Source of the DNA: Nocardioides sp. S-1144
Lineage (GTDB): Bacteria > Actinomycetota > Actinomycetes > Propionibacteriales > Nocardioidaceae
Direction of reading: 5' to 3'
DNA length: 64,000 nucleotides
Assembly (NCBI RefSeq): GCF_005954645.2
Contig: NZ_CP040695.2
Location: 372,001-436,000 of the forward strand
Within the stretch, counting starts at the first letter, position 1. Every line of letters starts with the position of its first letter. This document shows positions 28,274-37,143 of this stretch, one piece after another. The translations under genes were made by a program, and so were the position numbers. The notes below the pieces were generated by a model. The model ran no database searches. It was not told where the DNA came from and saw only the letters and a list, made by a program, of their open reading frames with translations.

Positions 28274-29632
28274 TCAGGGCTGGCGGCTCACCGGGACGTC
28301 GACGGCGGACGCGCTGCCGCCGGGTCCGACCAGGAACGGAGCCAGCTGGGACTGGTAGTCCCGCAGGATACGACCGGCCTCGGTGTCGGAGGCCAGGGCC
28401 TCGCGCACGGAGTTGCCGTACTCCGTGTGCGAGTGGTTGGTGCCGAGGCTCCAGGGGTTCCCCGGGCTGTCGAGCGTGACCGCCTGGACGCCGCCCGCCG
28501 GCATCCCGGTCACCGTCGCGCCACCGAGGTCGAGCCGGGGCACGAGGTCGAAGCGGTGCTGGAACTGCACGGCCTCGACGCCGGGCGCGAGCTGCAGGTG
28601 GTCGATCGGTGCGCCGAAGGTCATCACGTTGGTGATGTTGTGCTCCCGGACGAACGCGGGGTCGGAGGCGAGCATCGCGGCGATGATGCCGCCCTGGCTG
28701 TGACCGGTGAGCAGGATCGGGGTGCCCGCGGGGAGGTTGGCGGCGACGATCGCGGCCTTGACCGACTCCACGGCCGCGGTGGGGCTGCCGGCCACCAGGT
28801 TGAGGTTGGCCGACAGGTCGCGCGGCACGCCCCCGGCCCCCGGCGACCAGTTCTCGGTGCCCGGGATGGCGACGATGGCCCCGGTGCCGCCGGCGTTCTG
28901 GACCGTGGTGATCCGGACGTCGCCGGTGCTTCCCGGCCCCTCACCGACCTGGTAGCCGTCGCTGACCCCCTGCATGATCGAGGCGAGGTCGGTCGGGCGG
29001 GTGAGCGCCGGGGAGAACTGGCCGGCCTGCAGCGGGTCGGTGGTCACGGCGGTCGGGGTGCCGGCGACGCCGACGCCCTCGCCGAACCACTTCTGGTCCT
29101 CGCCGGTGACCAGGTTGCCGACGGTGCCGACCGCGGCCCCGACGCCGGCCAGCGCGCTGGCCGCGATCTCGGCGACCGAGTGGTTCTCGCGGCCGGTGAG
29201 GACGTCGCCGACCTTGCCCAGGAAGTCGCCGGTGTGGCCGGCGGTCCGCTCGAGCCCGGCCCACGCCGCGCCGAGCCGGTCGGTGATGAACGCGCCGACC
29301 TTGCCCAGGAAGCCCTGGGGCGGAGCGGCGACGGGTGCGCTGCCCGCCCCACCGGCCGCGGTCGCCCCCTCGCCGGAGACCTGGTCCTGGGCCTGCGCCT
29401 CCTGGCGGATGAGCAGCGCCATCGACGCCAGCGCCTGCACGCTGCTGTCGAGGGCGGGCCGCTCGCTGTCGCCCCAGCTCTGGAAGGTGCGCTCGGCGTC
29501 GGTGCCGACCCAGTCGAAGGAGCGCAGCGCGCCGTCGAGGCGGGTCGCCAGCTCGGCGATCCGCTGCGAGCCCGCGTCGAGCTCGGTGCTGGCGGCCAGT
29601 CCGGCCGCGGTGTCCATCCCGAGGGTGGTCAT
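28274..29632 (-). CDS. WXG100-like N-terminal domain fused to an alpha/beta-hydrolase (lipase) domain
   Basis: A 452-residue protein. Residues 1-85 form a helical hairpin with W41-V-G43 between helices, like WXG100/ESX substrates. Residues about 105-185 are a Gly/Ala-rich linker with a repeated FLGKVG unit (108-113, 137-142). The hydrolase domain has the nucleophile elbow GHSQGG (S312), an acid candidate D362 in HRFDLVPRLD and H402 in NHSHTEYG. No Sec or Tat signal is present, which would fit ESX-type export (inference). ATG at 29632 lies 2 bp after the upstream stop. No ESX core genes are in the window. Confidence 0.75.
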   Translation of the reverse strand: MTTLGMDTAAGLAASTELDAGSQRIAELATRLDGALRSFDWVGTDAERTFQSWGDSERPALDSSVQALASMALLIRQEAQAQDQVSGEGATAAGGAGSAPVAAPPQGFLGKVGAFITDRLGAAWAGLERTAGHTGDFLGKVGDVLTGRENHSVAEIAASALAGVGAAVGTVGNLVTGEDQKWFGEGVGVAGTPTAVTTDPLQAGQFSPALTRPTDLASIMQGVSDGYQVGEGPGSTGDVRITTVQNAGGTGAIVAIPGTENWSPGAGGVPRDLSANLNLVAGSPTAAVESVKAAIVAANLPAGTPILLTGHSQGGIIAAMLASDPAFVREHNITNVMTFGAPIDHLQLAPGVEAVQFQHRFDLVPRLDLGGATVTGMPAGGVQAVTLDSPGNPWSLGTNHSHTEYGNSVREALASDTEAGRILRDYQSQLAPFLVGPGGSASAVDVPVSRQP

Positions 29633-29634
29633 CG

Positions 29635-30192
29635 TCAGGAGGCCCTCTGCTCGTGGCGGCGGACGAGGCTCTCGAGCGCGGCGGTGACGTCCCACACGAG
29701 CAGGTCGGCCACGGCGCCGTCCGGGGCGAGGCTGATGTCGTTGGAGCCGTCGGGCTGCGGGGCCACCGACCACAGGTCGTCGTCGGTGGCCAGCCAGGTG
29801 CGCACGCTGACCGCCTCGTCGACGACGGTCGCGAGCGCCACGAACGCCCGGCAGTCGGCGGCGAACGTCGGGCCCGGGCGGCGCGGGTCGGTCGCCGGCC
29901 GGCCCTCCGGGTCGGCGGTGAGCGACCCGACCGGTGGCAGCAGCGCCCGCACGACCGGCCAGAGCCGTGCGGTCGGGAACGGGGTGGCCTCGCCGTCCTC
30001 GATCGCCACCGACTCCTCACCGGCCAGGGCGATGTCGACGCGACGGGTGCGGTCGTCGTAGGTCGTCACCAGCCGCAGCGCGACCGCGGGGAGCCCGGGG
30101 TCGGCCGTGACGTCGCTCGCCCCGGGAGGCGTCTCGGCCGGCGCCGCCCCGCGCTTCACGTCGTCGTAGCCGAGGTCCGGTGCGTCTGCCAT
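29635..30192 (-). CDS. Hypothetical protein upstream of the WXG100-like lipase
   Basis: A 185-residue acidic cytosolic protein, unrecognised. It has a disordered start (KRGAAPAETPPGASDV) and two halves: LRLVTTYDDRTRRVDIALAG, and a helical C-terminal region AVSVRTWLATDDDLWSVAPQ followed by DLLVWDVTAALESLVRRH. Only 2 bp separate its stop from the lipase-like gene, so the two are translationally coupled. By position it could be a dedicated chaperone or immunity protein; there is no sequence proof. Confidence 0.7.
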   Translation of the reverse strand: MADAPDLGYDDVKRGAAPAETPPGASDVTADPGLPAVALRLVTTYDDRTRRVDIALAGEESVAIEDGEATPFPTARLWPVVRALLPPVGSLTADPEGRPATDPRRPGPTFAADCRAFVALATVVDEAVSVRTWLATDDDLWSVAPQPDGSNDISLAPDGAVADLLVWDVTAALESLVRRHEQRAS

Positions 30193-30246
30193 GGCCCGAA
30201 ACTAGGTCCCGCGGGCGGGGCGGGGCAGGTGGAACGTTCCGGCTCG

Positions 30247-31068
30247 TCAGCGCACGACGACCGTGCTGCCGAACGGCACCAACGATCCCGCAGCAGGCCG
30301 GGTGGCGACGAGGCCCTTCGACGTGAGGTGGGTGTACGGCGACCCCGGCACCAGGCCGGCCGCGAGGAGCCGGTCCTCGGCGACATGCCGGTCGGTGCCG
30401 GGCTGCAGCGGGGGGACGGCCGTCCTGCCGGTGGGCATCTCCCGGATGCTGGTGACGATCCGCTCCTGGACCGACGACGACCCACCGGCCACGAAGACGG
30501 TGACGCCGAGGTCGGGGAGGCCGATCGAGACGAACGAGGAGTAGCGGCAGAAGTACGTCGACGGGCACGTGTCGCTGCGAGTCGCGTCGAGGCCGTTCAC
30601 CGACACCTCCGACCCCGCGAGGTACCCGGTGCCGTCCTCGTCGGGGCTGATGGTGACGAAGCCGGGGCGGGAGCACGTCCCCCGTGCCGAGGGGCGCCCC
30701 AGCGTGAGCGACTCCGGGTCCGAGGTCCGCAACCCGCAGGGTCCGCCCCGCAGGACCCAGCGCCCGGGCACGGCGAGGGCGACTCCGTGGAAGCCCACCA
30801 GCCGGAAGCCGGCCGGGATGTCGTCGACCGACGTGGCGGGCGTCGGGTCGCTCGCCACGTCGGCGGGCGTCCGGGTGGAGCGGTGGGCGACAGCGATCCC
30901 GAGGCCGGCGACGAGGACGACCACGGCGGTGGCCGCTGCCCCGACGGCGAGCGAGCGCCGGCGGCGGGCCGTGCGGCCCCGCGCGAGCAGGTCGGCCGGC
31001 AGGGGGGTGTCGGGCACCAGCGGGTCGAGGCGTCGGTCGAGGTCGTCGAGGAGCGAGAGGTCGTCCAT
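30247..31068 (-). CDS. Membrane protein with C-terminal PASTA-like domain, sigma-factor partner
   Basis: A 273-residue single-pass protein: a cytosolic N-terminus of about 37 residues ending ARRRR, a transmembrane helix about 38-62, an extracytoplasmic domain with four cysteines, and a PASTA-like module in about 205-273 (RHVAEDRLLAAGLVPGS, then PAAGSLVPFGSTVVV). The ATG overlaps the sigma-factor stop (TGATG). This is the usual position of an anti-sigma factor, but no zinc-binding anti-sigma motif is visible in the short N-terminus. PASTA domains bind peptidoglycan fragments or beta-lactams in other proteins, so sensing of the cell wall is a reasonable guess. Confidence 0.75.
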   Translation of the reverse strand: MDDLSLLDDLDRRLDPLVPDTPLPADLLARGRTARRRRSLAVGAAATAVVVLVAGLGIAVAHRSTRTPADVASDPTPATSVDDIPAGFRLVGFHGVALAVPGRWVLRGGPCGLRTSDPESLTLGRPSARGTCSRPGFVTISPDEDGTGYLAGSEVSVNGLDATRSDTCPSTYFCRYSSFVSIGLPDLGVTVFVAGGSSSVQERIVTSIREMPTGRTAVPPLQPGTDRHVAEDRLLAAGLVPGSPYTHLTSKGLVATRPAAGSLVPFGSTVVVR

Positions 31069-31559
31069 CAGTGCTCTCCGGTCGGTTCGAGGGTGGTGGC
31101 GAGGTGGCGCAGCGCCGCCGAGAGGCGGCTCTTGACGGTGCCGGGGGCGATGCCGAGCGCGGCCGCGGTCTCCTTCTCGCTGAGCTGGGCGTAGTAGCGC
31201 AGGACGACCACCTCGCGCTGCTTGACGGTGAGGCCGGTCAGGGACCGCACCACCGAGTCGGTCACGACGACGGCGTCGCTCGGATCGGCGACGACCACGT
31301 CGGGCAGGTGGTCGGAGGGTCGCTCGCCCCACCAGTGCCGCCGGCGCGAGCCGCGGAAGGTGTTGAGGAGCATCGTCGCGACGTAGGCGTCACGGTTGTC
31401 GGCGCGCCGCACCTTCGACCACGACGTGTAGCAGCGCAGCAGCGTGGACTGCACGAGGTCCTCGGCCTCCTCGGGGGAGCAGCCGAGCACGATCGCCGAG
31501 CGCAGCAGCCGGGGCCAACGCGCAGCCGCGAACTCGGTGAAGTCGTCGTCGCTGCCCAC
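31068..31559 (-). CDS. ECF RNA polymerase sigma factor (SigE-like family)
   Basis: A 163-residue ECF sigma factor. Region 2 covers about 5-75 (FTEFAAARWPRLLRSAIVLG, AEDLVQSTLLRCYTSW, RRADNRDAYVATMLLNTFR). Region 4 covers about 105-155 (LTGLTVKQREVVVLRYYAQL, ETAAALGIAPGTVKSRLSAAL). GTG at 31559 was chosen as the start giving the usual family length; no strong Shine-Dalgarno is seen. It is coupled to the PASTA membrane protein by a TGATG overlap. Confidence 0.88.
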   Translation of the reverse strand: MGSDDDFTEFAAARWPRLLRSAIVLGCSPEEAEDLVQSTLLRCYTSWSKVRRADNRDAYVATMLLNTFRGSRRRHWWGERPSDHLPDVVVADPSDAVVVTDSVVRSLTGLTVKQREVVVLRYYAQLSEKETAAALGIAPGTVKSRLSAALRHLATTLEPTGEH

Positions 31560-31612
31560 ACCCGTCTCGATGCGGTGGCGGGCGGATCGGTTCGGTCGGT
31601 CCGGCGTCCGGC

Positions 31613-32404
31613 TCAGACCGCACGCCTGCGGCGCGCGCTGGCCCACAGCACGCCACCCACGGCGACCGCCCCGCCGACGGCGAGGGCCGCGAGCGTCGGG
31701 CCGGCCGGGGGCAGCGGCACCCGGCTGCGGAGCGCGACCGGCTTGTCGAAGACGAGGACCGGCCAGCCGGCGGCCGCGGCGTGCCGGCGCAGCTCCTTGT
31801 CGGGGTTGACCGCGTGGGGGAACCCGACCGCCTCGAGCATCGGGACGTCGGTCACCGAGTCGCTGTAGCCGTAGCACTGCGCCAGGTCGTACCCGTCGCG
31901 CGCGGCGAGGTCGCGGATCGCGCGGGCCTTCTCCTCGGCGTAGGCGTAGTAGTCGATCTCGCCGGTGTAGTGGCCGTCGACGACCTCGAGGCGCGAGGCG
32001 ATCACGTGGTCGGCGCCCAGGAGCTCGCCGATCGGCTCGACCACCTCGGAGCCGGACGCCGAGACGATGATGACGTCGCGCCCGGCCAGGGAGTGCTCGG
32101 CGATGAGGCCGACCGCCTCGTCGTACACGATCGGGTCGACGACGTTGTGGAGCGTGTCGGCGACGATCTCGCGCACCGTGGCGACGTCCCACCCGGCAAC
32201 GAGCTGCGACATGAACTGCCGCAGCTTCTCCATCTGGTCGTGGTCGGCGCCGCCGACGAGGTAGACGAACTGGGCGTAGGTCGAGCGCAGCATCGCGCGC
32301 CGCGAGATCAGGCCCCCGGCCTGGAACGGCTTCGAGAACGCGAGCGTGCTCGACTTCGCGATGATCGTCTTGTCGAGGTCGAAGAAGGCCGCGGCGGGCG
32401 CCAT
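31613..32404 (-). CDS. HAD-IB family hydrolase with C-terminal membrane helix (SerB-like)
   Basis: A 263-residue phosphatase-like protein. Motif I is FFDLDKT (nucleophile D9, acid D11), motif II IIVSASGS and motif III YGYSDSVTDVPML. This is the HAD-IB group including SerB-like phosphatases; the M. tuberculosis homologue Rv3661 also lies next to the ssd/tad locus. Residues about 232-255 are a hydrophobic helix followed by ASARRRR, so it is likely anchored at the membrane. Divergent from ssd across 129 bp. Confidence 0.87.
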   Translation of the reverse strand: MAPAAAFFDLDKTIIAKSSTLAFSKPFQAGGLISRRAMLRSTYAQFVYLVGGADHDQMEKLRQFMSQLVAGWDVATVREIVADTLHNVVDPIVYDEAVGLIAEHSLAGRDVIIVSASGSEVVEPIGELLGADHVIASRLEVVDGHYTGEIDYYAYAEEKARAIRDLAARDGYDLAQCYGYSDSVTDVPMLEAVGFPHAVNPDKELRRHAAAAGWPVLVFDKPVALRSRVPLPPAGPTLAALAVGGAVAVGGVLWASARRRRAV

Positions 32405-32533
32405 GGCTCCACCCTAGGGGGCCGCCGCCCCGGAATGGCCACTTGTCGTCCACAGCCCTGCCGATCGGCGCCTCCTCCCCAGGGCGGCGGTCGCGGGGCG
32501 GCGGAGGTCGCCGGTGACGGGCAGCGTGTCGGC

Positions 32534-33619
32534 ATGTCGAAGCCACGGACCACCACGACCACCGACCCGGCCGCCGCCGCGCTCGTCGCGACCGCCGACG
32601 AGACCCTGCGCGACGAGCTGCTGCGCCTCGCCGCGGCGGCGGGGGTCGCCCCCGAGGTGGTGGGCGACGCCGCCGCCGTCCTGCGGTCGTGGGCGCGCGC
32701 GCCCGTCGTCCTGGTCGGGGCCGACCTGGCCGCCGCGGTCGCCGACCTCGCGCCCGACCGGCGCGACGGCGTCCACGTGATCTCGTGGGGGCCCGCCGAG
32801 AGCGACCTCTTCCGTGCCGGCATGGTGCTCGGCGCCGAGAACGTCGCCGGGCTGCCCCGGTCCGAGGGGTGGGTGGTGGAGACGCTGACCGACCTCGGCG
32901 AGCCCGGTCGGCCGCGGGGGCTGGTCGTCGGGGTGATGGGCGGCTCCGGCGGCGCCGGGGCGACGACCCTGGCCTGCGCGCTGGCCCAGACCGCCGCGCG
33001 CACCGGCGAGGCCGTCGTCCTCGACTGCGACCCGCTGGGCCCGGGGCTCGACCACGTCCTCGGGCTCGACCGCGCCGACGGCTTCCGCTGGGACGCGCTC
33101 TGCGAGACCTCGGGGCGGCTGAGCGCCCGGGCGCTGCGCGACGCGCTGCCGCGCCGCGGCCGGCTCGGCGTCCTCACCTGGCACGCCGGCTCGACCGCGA
33201 CGCTCCAGGCCTTCGCCGTCCGGGAGGCGCTGTCGGCGGCCCGTCGCGGCCACGACGTCGTCGTCGTCGACCTGCCGCGCACCGCCGACCCGCTGGTCGA
33301 CGAGGTGGCGTCGCGGTGCGACGTGCTGCTGCTCGTCGTGGTGCCGACCGTCACCGGGCTGGCCTCGGCTGCCCGGCTCTGCGCCCGGATGGCCGGGCGA
33401 GCGGCGCCCACCCTGGTCGTGCGCGGCAGCGGGCTCGGCCGGCACGACGTCGCGCGGGCGACGGGCAGGCCGGTGCTGGCCACCGTGCCCGAGCAGCGCC
33501 GGATCGCCGAGTCGATCGACCTCGGTCTCGGCCCGGTGCGCTCGCACCGCGGTCCGCTGGGGCGCGCCTGCACCGACCTGCTCGCCGGCCTGGCGACGCG
33601 CCCGGCAGCGGCGGCATGA
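32534..33619 (+). CDS. ssd: Septum-site/TadZ-like P-loop ATPase (Ssd, CpaE-homologue of actinobacteria)
   Basis: A 361-residue protein: a receiver-like N-terminal part without phospho-acceptor, then a MinD/CpaE-type ATPase starting at about residue 130. The deviant Walker A is GVMGGSGGAGATTLACAL, lacking the usual lysine but conserved in this actinobacterial subfamily. Further motifs are VVLDCDPLGPGLD and DVVVVDLPRT. It begins the tad/Flp locus and should localise the pilus machine; Rv3660c in M. tuberculosis is reported to affect septation. ATG at 32534; the next gene overlaps its stop. Confidence 0.88.
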   Translation: MSKPRTTTTTDPAAAALVATADETLRDELLRLAAAAGVAPEVVGDAAAVLRSWARAPVVLVGADLAAAVADLAPDRRDGVHVISWGPAESDLFRAGMVLGAENVAGLPRSEGWVVETLTDLGEPGRPRGLVVGVMGGSGGAGATTLACALAQTAARTGEAVVLDCDPLGPGLDHVLGLDRADGFRWDALCETSGRLSARALRDALPRRGRLGVLTWHAGSTATLQAFAVREALSAARRGHDVVVVDLPRTADPLVDEVASRCDVLLLVVVPTVTGLASAARLCARMAGRAAPTLVVRGSGLGRHDVARATGRPVLATVPEQRRIAESIDLGLGPVRSHRGPLGRACTDLLAGLATRPAAAA

Positions 33620-34857
33620 GCAGCCCGGACCGTTCGCCGGCCCCGCCGTGCTGGTCTGCCGGACGGCGTCCGGGGGGACCCCTCGTGAGTGGCGCGGCGC
33701 CGGCGGTCCTCGTCGACGAGGTCCGCGAGCGGCTGGCCGGCAGCCCGGGCGAGCTGACGCCGCACCGCGTCGCGGAGGCGCTGCGGGCGGCCGGCCGCCC
33801 CGTCGGTGACGCCATGGTGCTCGCCGTGCACGAGGCGCTGCGCCGCGACGTGGTCGGTGCGGGTCCGCTGGAGCCGTTGCTCCGCCTGCCGGGCACCACC
33901 GACGTCCTGGTCAACGGCGCCGACGCGGTCTACCTCGACCGCGGCTCGGGCCTCGAGCGCACCGACGTCACCTTCCCCGACGAGGCCTCGGTGCGCCGCC
34001 TGGCCCAGCGGCTGGCCGGCCTCGGCGGACGACGGCTCGACGACGCGTCCCCCCACGTCGACCTCCGGCTCGCCGACGGCACCCGGTTCCACGCCGTCCT
34101 CGCGCCGGTCGCGCGGCCCGGCACCGTGATCTCGCTGCGGGTGCCGCGCCGAGGCGGCTTCACCCTCGACGCCCTGGTCGCGGCGCGGATGCTGCCCGGC
34201 CCGGTCGCGCTCCTGCTGGAGCGGGTGCTCGCCGCCCGGCTGGCCTTCCTGGTCAGCGGCGGCACCGGTTCGGGCAAGACCACCCTGCTCGCCGCCCTGC
34301 TCGGGCGGGTGTCCGCGGCCGAGCGGCTGGTCGTCGTCGAGGACGCCTCCGAGCTGCGGCCCGACCACCCGCACGTCGTCGGGCTCGAGGGACGACCGGC
34401 CAACCTCGAGGGAGCCGGTGCGGTCGAGGTCCGCACCCTGGTGCGCCAGGCGCTGCGGATGCGCCCCGACCGGCTCGTGGTCGGGGAGGTCCGGGGCGGG
34501 GAGGTCGTCGAGCTGCTGGCCGCCCTCAACACCGGCCACGAGGGCGGGTGCGGCACCCTGCACGCCAACTCCGCGGTCGACGTCCCGGCGCGGGTGGAGG
34601 CGCTCGCCCTGGCCGCCGGGCTCGGGCGGGCGGCCGCGCACAGCCAGCTCGCCTCCGCGGTCGACGCGGTCATCCACCTCGCCCGCGCGCCCGACGGGGC
34701 GCGGCGGGTCGCCCAGGTCGCCGTCCCCTCACGCGACCCGGCCGGCCTGGTGACGATGGCAGTCGCGGTCCGGGTCGACCGCGACCTCACCGTCCACGAG
34801 GGCCCGGCGCTGGGCCGGCTCCTCGACCGGCTCGAGGAGGCGGTGGGCGACCCGTGA
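33616..34857 (+). CDS. tadA: TadA/CpaF-type secretion ATPase
   Basis: A 413-residue type II/IV secretion ATPase that would power the Flp pilus or a related exporter. Walker [10 protein letters not shown] (215-223), Asp box [10 protein letters not shown], Walker B region [14 protein letters not shown] and the His box [13 protein letters not shown] are all present. The ATG at 33616 overlaps the ssd stop (ATGA). A GTG at 33685 preceded by a G-rich tract is an alternative start that would remove 23 residues of low conservation. It overlaps tadB by 4 bp. Confidence 0.93.
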   Translation: MSSPDRSPAPPCWSAGRRPGGPLVSGAAPAVLVDEVRERLAGSPGELTPHRVAEALRAAGRPVGDAMVLAVHEALRRDVVGAGPLEPLLRLPGTTDVLVNGADAVYLDRGSGLERTDVTFPDEASVRRLAQRLAGLGGRRLDDASPHVDLRLADGTRFHAVLAPVARPGTVISLRVPRRGGFTLDALVAARMLPGPVALLLERVLAARLAFLVSGGTGSGKTTLLAALLGRVSAAERLVVVEDASELRPDHPHVVGLEGRPANLEGAGAVEVRTLVRQALRMRPDRLVVGEVRGGEVVELLAALNTGHEGGCGTLHANSAVDVPARVEALALAAGLGRAAAHSQLASAVDAVIHLARAPDGARRVAQVAVPSRDPAGLVTMAVAVRVDRDLTVHEGPALGRLLDRLEEAVGDP

Positions 34858-35635
34858 CCGCGGCCGCCGGGGCGGCCGCCCTCGCCGCCGGGCTGGCGGT
34901 GCTGCTGCTCCTCCCGGCGCGGCCGAGGGTGCCACGGCCGCCGTCCGCGGCCCTCGACCGCCGCGCGGTGCCCCTCCTCGCCGCGGTCCCGCTGGGCCTG
35001 GTCGTGGCCGGGGCGACGCCGACGCAGGTCGCGCTGACCGCGATCGTGGCCGCCGCTGGGGTGGCGGCCCACCGCCTCCTGCAGGCGCGGCGCACCCGGC
35101 TGGAGGTCGCCCGCACCGGCGTCCTGGTGCTCGGGGCGTGCGAGACGCTCGCGCCGAGCTCGCCGCGGGCCGGCCGCCGGGAGCGGCGCTCGACCGCGCC
35201 GTCGACGACTGGCCGGCCCTGGCCGAGGTGGCCGAGGCGCAACGGGTCGGCGCCGACGTCCCCACGGCCTGGCGGGCGGCGGCGGCCACGCCCGGAGCCG
35301 CCGACCTCCGCCTCGTCGGGGCGGCCTGGCAGGTGGCGCACCGCACCGGCCAGGGGCTCGCCGACACCCTCGACCACGTCGCCCGCGACCTGCGCGGCGC
35401 CCAGGCGACCCGTCGGGTGGTCGCGGGCGAGCTGGCCTCGGCCCGGGCCACCGCCAAGCTCGTCGCGGCGCTGCCGCTGCTCGCGCTGACGATGGGCTCG
35501 GGCGCCGGCGGCGACCCGTGGGGGTTCCTGCTCGGCCACCCCCTGGGTCTGGTCTGCCTCGCCCTCGGGCTGGCCTTCGCAGTGGCCGGGCTCGCCTGGA
35601 TCGAGGCACTCGCCCGCGAGGTCGACCGACCGTGA
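34854..35635 (+). pseudogene. tadB: TadB-like inner-membrane pilus assembly protein, frameshifted
   Basis: The N-terminal part (GTG 34854 onward, two hydrophobic helices, reaching [11 protein letters not shown]) continues in a different frame from about 35150 ([20 protein letters not shown], then [15 protein letters not shown] and the C-terminal helices) to the stop at 35635. Joining the frames needs one extra base between 35142 and 35156 and gives about 261 residues, the size of Rv3658c. So either one base was lost in the cell or in sequencing. Overlaps with tadA and tadC are otherwise intact. Because the frameshifted frame stays open to 35489, a long wrong product would be made. Confidence 0.8.
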
Positions 35636-36377
35636 CGGCGCCCTGGTTGGTCCCGGCGGTGCCGGCCGTGACTTCGGTGCTGGCGGCGGCGGTCGCGGCG
35701 GCGCTGCTCGTGCCGCCCCGGGCCAGGGCGCGGTCCGGCGAGGTCCGGGAGCGGCGTCCGGCGGCGCACGAGGGGTTGCTGAGGCGGCACCGGCTGCTCT
35801 GCTCCGTGCTCGCCGGTGCCGGCGTGGCCACCGTCGTCGGCGGCTCGGCCGGCCTCGTGGGTGCCGCCGTGGGGGCGGTCGCGGCGTGGGTGGCGATCGG
35901 CCGGGCCGAGTCGCCCCAGGAGCGCCGCCGCCGCGCCGAGGTGCGTCGCGACCTGCCGCCGTGGTCACGCTGGTGGCCGCGGCGCTGCGCTCGGGTGCGG
36001 CGCCGGCCGACGCCGTCGTCCTGGTCGCGGCGTCGCTGCCGGGCGCGGCCGCCGACCGGCTCGCCCCGGTCGCGGCACGGCTGCGCCTCGGGGTTCCCGA
36101 CGTCTCGGTGTGGGCCGACCTGGTGCGCGACCCCGAGCTCGCGCCGCTCGGCCGCACCCTGGCCCGGGCCCACGACACCGGCGCGTCGGTCGTCGCGGCG
36201 GTCGAGCGGCTCGCCGACGACCTCGCGAGCGCGGCGCGCTCGAGCGTCGAGGACCGCGCCCGGGCCATCGGCGTCAAGGCGGCGGTGCCGCTCGGGCTGT
36301 GCCTGCTGCCGTCGTTCGTGCTCATCGGCATCGTGCCGCTCGTCGCGGGTCTCGTGAGCACGATGGGCTGGTCCTGA
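35632..36377 (+). pseudogene. tadC: TadC-like inner-membrane pilus assembly protein, frameshifted
   Basis: Starts at GTG 35632 (overlapping the tadB stop) with two hydrophobic segments and RRRRAEVRRDLP. The conserved continuation AVVTLVAAALRSGAAPADAV, then LARAHDTGASVVAAVERLAD, and the last membrane helices lie in another frame up to 36377. A single missing base at about 35953-35961 explains the break, giving about 249 residues when repaired. The same direction and size of shift occurs in tadB, about 800 bp upstream. Confidence 0.8.
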
Positions 36378-36389
36378 TGCCACGAGTCG

Positions 36390-36427
36390 TCCACAGGCCG
36401 GCGGTCCCCGGGGTTCTCCACAGGCCG
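36390..36427. repeat. Two 11-bp direct repeats upstream of the flp gene
   Basis: TCCACAGGCCG at 36390-36400 and 36417-36427, period 27 bp, within the 137-bp gap between tadC and flp. The TCCACA core resembles part of a DnaA box, but no complete TTGTCCACA is present. No other signal is obvious in the gap except GAGGAGG before flp. Confidence 0.45.
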
Positions 36428-36514
36428 CGGACGACGGGGCGCGGCCCGTCGGTCCCGGGCCGCAGAGTTCGGGCCCAGAGCCGCACCGGGCGGCTCGGGA
36501 CCGAGGAGGCCGGC

Positions 36515-36739
36515 ATGACCCGCACGACCCGCACGACCCGCCCCAGCCGCACGAACCGCCCCAGCCGCACGAGCCGCCGTCGTCGCGACGACGGCATCAC
36601 CACCGCCGAGTACGCCGTGGGCACGGCCGCCGGCGCCGGCCTCGCCGGCCTGCTCTACAAGCTGCTCTCCGGCGGTTTCGGCGACCGGCTGCTGAAGACC
36701 CTGTTCGACCACGTGCTCGGCCTGCTGGGCATCGGATGA
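36515..36739 (+). CDS. Flp-type pilin/DUF4244 protein
   Basis: A 74-residue prepilin-like protein: a basic leader of 27 residues made almost only of Thr, Arg, Ser and Pro, then the processing-site-like G27-ITTAEYAVGT with E32 at position +5, a hydrophobic helix (33-50) and an amphipathic tail. DUF4244 proteins hold this position in actinobacterial tad loci (Rv3656c). GAGGAGG precedes the ATG. It would be the structural subunit if the frameshifted tadB/tadC were functional. Confidence 0.87.
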   Translation: MTRTTRTTRPSRTNRPSRTSRRRRDDGITTAEYAVGTAAGAGLAGLLYKLLSGGFGDRLLKTLFDHVLGLLGIG

Positions 36740-37143
36740 GGTCCACCCGGGCCGCCCGGGCGGCCGTGTCCCACCACGCTCCCCGCGGCCGGCGCGGTCA
36801 GCGCGGCGCGGTGACGGCCGAGCTCGCCATGGCCCTGCCGCTGCTGGTGGCCCTCACCATCGGGCTGGTCTGGCTGCTCTCGGTCGGGGCGGCGCAGGTC
36901 CGGGCGGTCGACGCGGCCCGGGAGACGGCCCGCGCGGTGGCCCGGGGCGACGACGAGGCGGCCGCGGTGGCCGCCGGCCAGCGTGTGGTGCCCGACGGTG
37001 GTCGCGTCACCGTCCGCGGCGCGGGCGACTCGGTCGTGGCCGAGGCGACGGCGCGGGTCGAGGGGCCTGGGGGGCTCTTCGACTTCCTGCCGGCCGTCAC
37101 GGTCCGCGCCGAGGCCACCGCGCTGGTCGAGGAGTCCGGATGA
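36736..37143 (+). CDS. tadE: TadE-like pseudopilin
   Basis: A 135-residue protein with a basic N-terminus, the TadE processing motif G24-AVTAELAMALP and one long hydrophobic helix (25-50), then a soluble domain of short strands (RVTVRGAGDSVVAEATARV). The ATG overlaps the flp stop (ATGA). Homologous in position to Rv3655c. Confidence 0.87.
   Translation: MRSTRAARAAVSHHAPRGRRGQRGAVTAELAMALPLLVALTIGLVWLLSVGAAQVRAVDAARETARAVARGDDEAAAVAAGQRVVPDGGRVTVRGAGDSVVAEATARVEGPGGLFDFLPAVTVRAEATALVEESG

Noticed and set aside
34854..36377. Programmed ribosomal frameshifting in tadB and tadC
   Set aside because: No slippery heptamer or clear downstream stimulator at either junction; a simple 1-nt deletion or sequencing error is more economical.
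36378..36514. Replication origin signal from TCCACA repeats
   Set aside because: No full DnaA boxes, no AT-rich stretch and no dnaA or dnaN nearby.
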